A stretch of 51,308 bases of DNA, from contig JADBKH010000015.1 in assembly GCA_014896485.1 (NCBI GenBank), positions 1-51,308 on the forward strand, read 5' to 3'. The notes beneath the pieces were generated by a model that worked only from the letters and a program-made list of their open reading frames with translations, ran no database searches and was not told the origin of the DNA. The translations under genes were made by a program, and so were the position numbers. This stretch comes from Bacillota bacterium. GTDB taxonomy: Bacteria > Bacillota > Bacilli > Bu12. Position 1 is the stretch's first letter. Every line of letters starts with the position of its first letter. This document shows positions 47,686-51,308 of the stretch, one piece after another.

Positions 47686-47865
47686 GCCGGGAAACGGAAA
47701 AGAGACCCCTTCCAGAAAGAGGGCCGGCCAAACAGCAATCCAACTGTAGTGGGCGATGATGGTGAGCAGGATGCAACCCCCTTGGGTACTTCTTTCCTTC
47801 TCACCTTGCCCGTTGCAGTGGGTTTCTACTCAGGTCAGAGCGGTTCAAAGGGGAGGTTGTTGCCA

Positions 47866-48288
47866 ATGCCTGATTGTCCCTTTTGCCAGATCGTTGCCGG
47901 GCAAGCCCCTGCTGCTCTTGTGTTTCAGGATGACCAAGTGATGGCTTTTCTCGACATTGCCCAAAGCACCCACGGACATACCTTGGTCATACCACGAGCG
48001 CATTATGCGGATATCTTTTCGCTGCCAAAGGAGTTGGGCAGTCACCTGTTTGCTGTCGCGATGGAGTTGGCGCCACGGTTTCAAAAACGGTTGGGGGCAG
48101 AAGGTCTCAACCTGATCCAGTCCAATGGCCGCGCAGCCAACCAGACGGTCTTCCACTTCCATCTGCACCTGGTGCCGCGGTACGCACCAACAGATTTTCC
48201 CTTGCGCTGGCCCAACCACAGCAGCGCGTATTCTCGTAGTGACTTGGAAGCATTGGCTCGTCTCTTGCGCGGAGAGAGCGCTCCATAA
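47866..48288 (+). CDS. HIT-family protein (Hit/HinT-like)
   Basis: 140 residues from ATG 47866 with GGGGAGG about 10 bases upstream. CPFC (4-7), GHTLVIPRAHYADIF, and the histidine triad HFHLHLVPR (His97, 99, 101). Nucleotide phosphoramidase/hydrolase fold acting on AMP adducts. Divergent from dedA. Confidence 0.94.
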   Translation: MPDCPFCQIVAGQAPAALVFQDDQVMAFLDIAQSTHGHTLVIPRAHYADIFSLPKELGSHLFAVAMELAPRFQKRLGAEGLNLIQSNGRAANQTVFHFHLHLVPRYAPTDFPLRWPNHSSAYSRSDLEALARLLRGESAP

Positions 48289-48293
48289 GCCGC

Positions 48294-48323
48294 TTGCCGT
48301 AGGGCAGTAGATTGTGTTACTAT
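48294..48323 (+). promoter_or_regulatory. Promoter of the tRNA-Ser/tRNA-Arg pair
   Basis: TTGCCG (48294-48299), 18 bases, TACTAT (48318-48323), 13 bases before the tRNA. Confidence 0.5.
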
Positions 48324-48336
48324 CTCTCTCTGTTGA

Positions 48337-48427
48337 GGAGAGATGGCCGAGTTGGCTGAAGGCGCTCGCTTGCTAAGCGAGTAAGCGATCAAAAATCGCT
48401 TCGAGGGTTCGAATCCCTCTCTCTCCG
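48337..48427 (+). tRNA. tRNA-Ser (GCT)
   Basis: 91 bases: acceptor GGAGAGA with TCTCTCC; the anticodon loop TTGCTAA gives GCT; long variable arm (AAGCGATCAAAAATCGCTT), T arm GAGGG-TTCGAAT-CCCTC. CCA not encoded. Confidence 0.96.
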
Positions 48428-48436
48428 GGGATTTGT

Positions 48437-48513
<77 letters not shown>

Positions 48514-48530
48514 AAATGGAAAAGAGGAGA

Positions 48531-48557
48531 GGCCCTGCAAAGTTTGCAGGGCCTTTT
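48531..48557 (+). terminator. Terminator after tRNA-Arg
   Basis: GGCCCTGCAAA (48531-48541) pairs with TTTGCAGGGCC (48543-48553), then TTTT. Long perfect stem. Confidence 0.85.
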
Positions 48558-48600
48558 GCCGTTCAGAGATCTGAACAATAAGGTGAAATTGTAGCTTCGC

Positions 48601-48630
48601 TTGTGCAAGCGCTTGCGCTTGTGCTAAAAT
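48601..48630 (+). promoter_or_regulatory. Promoter of the thiamine operon
   Basis: TTGTGC (48601-48606), 18 bases, TAAAAT (48625-48630); the predicted start falls about 7 bases before the riboswitch. Confidence 0.6.
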
Positions 48631-48643
48631 CTTTGCAAATACA

Positions 48644-48736
48644 AGGCCACTAGGGGAGCCTTACAGGGGCTGAGAACGGCGAGCGCCGTAACCCTAACTA
48701 CCTGATCTGGATCATACCAGCGTAGGGAAGTGGTGA
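48644..48736 (+). promoter_or_regulatory. TPP riboswitch (thi box)
   Basis: Conserved parts in order: CTAGGGGAGCC, GGGGCTGAGA, a variable P3 hairpin (ACGGCGAGCGCCGT), AACCCT, ACCTGATCTGGATCATACCAGCG, TAGGGAAG. Senses thiamine pyrophosphate. A terminator hairpin follows, so control is by transcription termination of the tenI-thiSG-thiO operon. Confidence 0.96.
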
Positions 48737-48745
48737 GCAGGAAAG

Positions 48746-48770
48746 ACCGCCCGCCACAGGCGGTTTTTTT
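48746..48770 (+). terminator. Riboswitch-controlled terminator
   Basis: ACCGCC (48746-48751), loop, GGCGGT (48759-48764), then T7. Lies 10 bases after the TPP aptamer. Confidence 0.85.
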
Positions 48771-48876
48771 GATCGCTTTTTTAAAACAGGGGATGTGGAA
48801 TAGCCGGCAGCAGAATGGGCTGCCACCAAGGCCAAAGCGGCTTTGGTGGCGCTTTCTGTTTTAAGGGGGTTGGGAA

Positions 48877-49557
48877 GTGGGAGGAGCAGAGTGCACGTTT
48901 TATGGTGGTCCGGTCTTGCAACTGATCACCGATCGACAGCGGGGGCCGCAGGATTTGCTTTTTGGGTTGGCACGAGCGGTGGCTGCCGGTGTGCGCTGGG
49001 TGCAGATCCGCGACAAGCGTGCACCGGCAGAGCAGCTGTACAGGTTTGGGCGACAATTGCAGGAAGATCGGCGATTTGTCGGCATTTCATTGTTCGTCAA
49101 CGATCGGGCCGATGTCGCGTTGGCGTTGGATGCGGCCGGGGTTCATCTGGCCAAAAAGAGTTTGCCACCTGCTGCAGTCAGACGCTTTTTTCCTCCCCAA
49201 AAATACATCGGCGTTTCGGTCCATTCGCTCGAAGAAGCTGTACGGGCAGCAGCGGAGGGGGCGGATTACCTCACTTTTGGGCATGTCTATGCGACAGCTT
49301 CCCATCCCGGCGTTCCGCCTAGAGAAGTGGGAATGTTGCGGGAGGTGGTCGAAGCGGTCCCTTGCCCGGTCCTGGCGATCGGTGGCATCACGGCAGAAAA
49401 CGTGGCAGAGGTCTTGGAGACTGGCTGTGCTGGGGTCGCAGTGATCGGCGCGATTCTACAGGCGCCGGATCCCTATCGCGCTACACGGCGCTTGCTTGAA
49501 GCGATGGCAGACGCAAAGGCGGTGCCCAAAAAGCCTTTCGTCTTAACGGGCAAATAA
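48877..49557 (+). CDS. tenI: Thiazole tautomerase TenI-like (ThiE/TenI family)
   Basis: 226 residues from GTG 48877, AAGGGGG upstream. Shared family motifs LITDRQRG, WVQIRDK, FVNDRADVA and VLAIGGI. The segment YIGVSVHSLEEAV...GADYLTFGHVYATASHPG matches TenI rather than ThiE: ThiE has a GP.F.T.TK pyrophosphate loop here, while TenI has GHVF with catalytic His (His136 here). TenI aromatises the thiazole made by ThiG, and tenI precedes thiO/thiS/thiG in B. subtilis. A residual ThiE activity cannot be ruled out. Confidence 0.8.
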   Translation: MGGAECTFYGGPVLQLITDRQRGPQDLLFGLARAVAAGVRWVQIRDKRAPAEQLYRFGRQLQEDRRFVGISLFVNDRADVALALDAAGVHLAKKSLPPAAVRRFFPPQKYIGVSVHSLEEAVRAAAEGADYLTFGHVYATASHPGVPPREVGMLREVVEAVPCPVLAIGGITAENVAEVLETGCAGVAVIGAILQAPDPYRATRRLLEAMADAKAVPKKPFVLTGK

Positions 49558-49579
49558 AGTGGCGGGAGTGTGAGCCAAC

Positions 49580-50566
49580 ATGCAGATCTATGTCAACGGT
49601 CAGAAAGAGGAAGTTGCGCCCAACCAAAGCCTGTTGCAGTGGCTTGCCGCTTCGGGTTTGCGGGCCGAAGGGGTGGCAGTGGGTCTCAACGGGCGCGTAC
49701 TGCAGCCGGGAGAAGATGTCTGCTTTCAGGAAGGGGATCGCATCGATCTAGTGCGGCCGATGGGGGGAGGCAGCGACGAAGATCCGCTAATCTTGGCAGG
49801 GACGCCATTGGCCAGCCGCCTCTTCGTCGGCACCGGCAAGTACGGGGATCTAGGGGTGATGCAGGAGACGCTCGATGCTGCCGATCCCGGGCTGGTGACA
49901 ATGGCGGTACGGGCGATACAGCCCGGTGAAAGCGGTCCCAACCTGTTGGATGCCCTCGATCGCAGCCGGTATCGCCTCTTGCCCAACACCGCCGGCAGTA
50001 CCACAGCCGCACAGGCGATCTACCTGGCCCAGCTGGCGCGGGTTGCGACGGGAACCTGCTGGATCAAGCTCGAAATCGTCGGTGATGCCCAGACGCTTTG
50101 GCCCGACACCCAAGCTACCCTCGAAGCGACGCGAGAGCTCGTCGCCCAAGGATTTGTCGTACTCGCCTACACCAGCACCGATTTGGTCGCGGCGCTGCGG
50201 CTGCAGGAAGCCGGCGCTGCAGCAGTCATGCCCTTGGCTGCTCCGATCGGCACTGGGCAGGGATTGACCGATTGGGTGGGGATCCGACGCATTCTCTCTC
50301 GCCTCGAGGTGCCGGTGGTGGTCGATGCAGGGCTTGGCCTGCCTTCCGAAGCGGCTGCCGCGATGGAGATGGGAGCTGCTGCTGTGTTGGTCAACAGCGC
50401 TTTGGCCTATGCACGTCGTCCTGCTGCGATGGCGAAAGCGTTTCGTCTGGCGGTCCAGGCAGGACGCGGCGCCTTCTTGGCCGGGCGCATGCCTGTTCGG
50501 AATGACGCAGAACCATCGAGCCCGATGACCGGCATTCCAAACCCCAGTGAGAAGAGGCCCTCATGA
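49580..50566 (+). CDS. thiG: ThiS-ThiG fusion (sulfur carrier + thiazole synthase)
   Basis: 328 residues. Residues 1-64 are ThiS (MQIYVNGQKEEV, GVAVGLNGRVLQPGEDV, FQEGDRIDLVRPMGGG). Without a stop, ThiG follows from about 68 (DPLILAGTPLASRLFVGTGKY), with Schiff-base Lys163 in WIKLEIVGD and VVVDAGLGLPSEAAAAMEMGAAAVLVNSAL. Fused bifunctional forms are known in other bacteria. The Gly-Gly that must become a C-terminal thiocarboxylate is internal here (62-64), so cleavage or another route is needed, unless a stop was lost by a sequence error. Stop overlaps the thiO ATG. Confidence 0.93.
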   Translation: MQIYVNGQKEEVAPNQSLLQWLAASGLRAEGVAVGLNGRVLQPGEDVCFQEGDRIDLVRPMGGGSDEDPLILAGTPLASRLFVGTGKYGDLGVMQETLDAADPGLVTMAVRAIQPGESGPNLLDALDRSRYRLLPNTAGSTTAAQAIYLAQLARVATGTCWIKLEIVGDAQTLWPDTQATLEATRELVAQGFVVLAYTSTDLVAALRLQEAGAAAVMPLAAPIGTGQGLTDWVGIRRILSRLEVPVVVDAGLGLPSEAAAAMEMGAAAVLVNSALAYARRPAAMAKAFRLAVQAGRGAFLAGRMPVRNDAEPSSPMTGIPNPSEKRPS

Positions 50567-51308
50567 AAGCGGCAGATCTCTGCATCATCGGCGGAGGGGT
50601 GATGGGCACAGCGATTGCTTGGCGTTGTGCGATACAAGGGGCGCATGTCGTGTTGCTGGAGGCAAAAGCCATAGCCCAGGGAGCTTCGGGTGCTGCGGCA
50701 GGGATGTTCGCTGCGCAAGCGGAAGCATCCGCTCCCGGACCGCTCTTTGAAGCCGCTGTCACCTCACGCACGTTGCTGGAGCAGTGGATTCCTCAGCTGG
50801 AGGAGGAGAGCGGTATCGATGTCGGCTATGTTACCAGCGGGTTGCTGCGTACGGCCAGAGGGCATGAAGAGGCGGCATTGCTCCAGCAACGTATTGCCTG
50901 GCAAAAAGAAGCCGGCTGTCAGGTGGTGTGGCTCGAGGAAGATCTGCTACGTCAGGAAGAACCGCTCCTTTTTACTCCGCCTTCAGAAGCTGCGCGTTGG
51001 GCGCCTCCGGTTGGCGCCCTTTTTTGCCCAGACGACAGGCTGGTGATTGCTCCGCGATTGGTCTTAGCCTTTGCGCGTGCCGCGAGACTTTTGCCACAGC
51101 TGGCCCAGCCGCCCTTTGCATTGACCGCTGTACGTGGGCAGATCCTCGCCTTGCGACCAGCAGTGGAAACCGTGCCGAACCACACGCTGTTTGCCGGACC
51201 GGGGCAGTATCTGGTGCCCAAAGGCAATGGCATGCTATTGGCCGGATCGGTCGAAGAAGCTGCCGCTGTCTTGGCACAGCCGACATTATCGACGATTGCC
51301 CACCTCGC
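50563..51308 (+). CDS. thiO: Glycine oxidase ThiO, 3' part outside window
   Basis: About 248 residues visible. FAD-binding DLCIIGGGVMGTAIAWRCAIQGAHVVLLEA near 5-34, GASGAAAGMFAAQAE near 42. Makes iminoglycine for ThiG. From APRLVLAFARAARL (residue ~176) the protein jumps straight to LPQLAQPPFALTAVRGQILAL. Compared from memory with B. subtilis ThiO, about 45 residues between these segments are missing, including the strand that contacts FAD (VVVASGVWS-like). Starts ATG 50563 overlapping the thiSG stop. Confidence 0.88.
   Translation, partial: MKAADLCIIGGGVMGTAIAWRCAIQGAHVVLLEAKAIAQGASGAAAGMFAAQAEASAPGPLFEAAVTSRTLLEQWIPQLEEESGIDVGYVTSGLLRTARGHEEAALLQQRIAWQKEAGCQVVWLEEDLLRQEEPLLFTPPSEAARWAPPVGALFCPDDRLVIAPRLVLAFARAARLLPQLAQPPFALTAVRGQILALRPAVETVPNHTLFAGPGQYLVPKGNGMLLAGSVEEAAAVLAQPTLSTIAHL

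Overview
The window is chromosomal DNA from a GC-rich (mid-to-high 50s percent by eye) spore-forming member of the Bacilli. It is centred on the replication origin. The support is the conserved Bacillus-type gene order on both sides of dnaA, a noc gene beside parA/parB with two parS sites, remB, a yyaC-type sporulation gene and the guaB-dacA-pdxS-pdxT-serS series. I cannot name a genus.

Layout. 1-6100: the end of a DUF262 gene, a proline-rich Excalibur lipoprotein, then a four-gene leftward catabolic operon (SLC13/MatC-type permease, DapA-superfamily lyase, ornithine cyclodeaminase-family reductase, aldehyde dehydrogenase). 6284-7541: a divergent GAF/PucR-type regulator that loses its DNA-binding end. 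7542-8563: an abnormal mosaic in which an inverted, indel-ridden copy of the purA region alternates with tRNA genes. 8649-23810: the leftward origin-flanking block purA, dnaB, rplI, yybS-like, MazG-like, rpsR, ssb, rpsF, ychF, DUF951, CvpA-like, (yyaC rightward), DUF4446, parB, parA, noc, rsmG, yidC, yidD, rnpA, rpmH. 23912-27081: glnA, a DEDDh exonuclease and a DUF294 nucleotidyltransferase, placed unusually between rpmH and the origin. 27082-27442: oriC with DnaA boxes and divergent promoters. 27443-36644: dnaA, dnaN, yaaA, recF, remB, gyrB, gyrA and a small gene. 36712-44897: yaaC-like, a membrane protein, guaB, dacA, pdxST, an SDR and serS. 44999-48513: a peptidoglycan-binding protein, a HIT/GalT-type protein, DedA, a HIT protein and three tRNAs. 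48601-51308: a TPP-riboswitch operon tenI, thiS-thiG fusion, thiO (cut by the window end).

Genes cooperate in replication initiation and fork function (dnaA, dnaN, dnaB, recF, gyrAB, ssb), origin segregation and nucleoid occlusion (parAB, parS, noc), ribosome and membrane biogenesis (rpmH, rnpA, rpsF, rpsR, rplI, rsmG, yidC), purine, B6 and thiamine synthesis, and nitrogen assimilation.

The most important points for a reader are these. (1) The 7542-8563 mosaic is probably a fold-back or consensus artefact and makes the junction between the left 7.5 kb and the rest doubtful. (2) The beta-type glutamine synthetase has Phe at the adenylylation position and sits in an operon with a nucleotidyltransferase beside oriC. 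(3) ThiS and ThiG are fused, which buries the ThiS C-terminus that normally carries sulfur. (4) ThiO lacks an internal segment. (5) jag, mnmE and mnmG are missing from their usual place. Several genes (yaaC, dedA, the peptidoglycan-binding gene) lack a convincing start codon, which fits residual indel errors. No CRISPR array, insertion sequence or prophage was seen.
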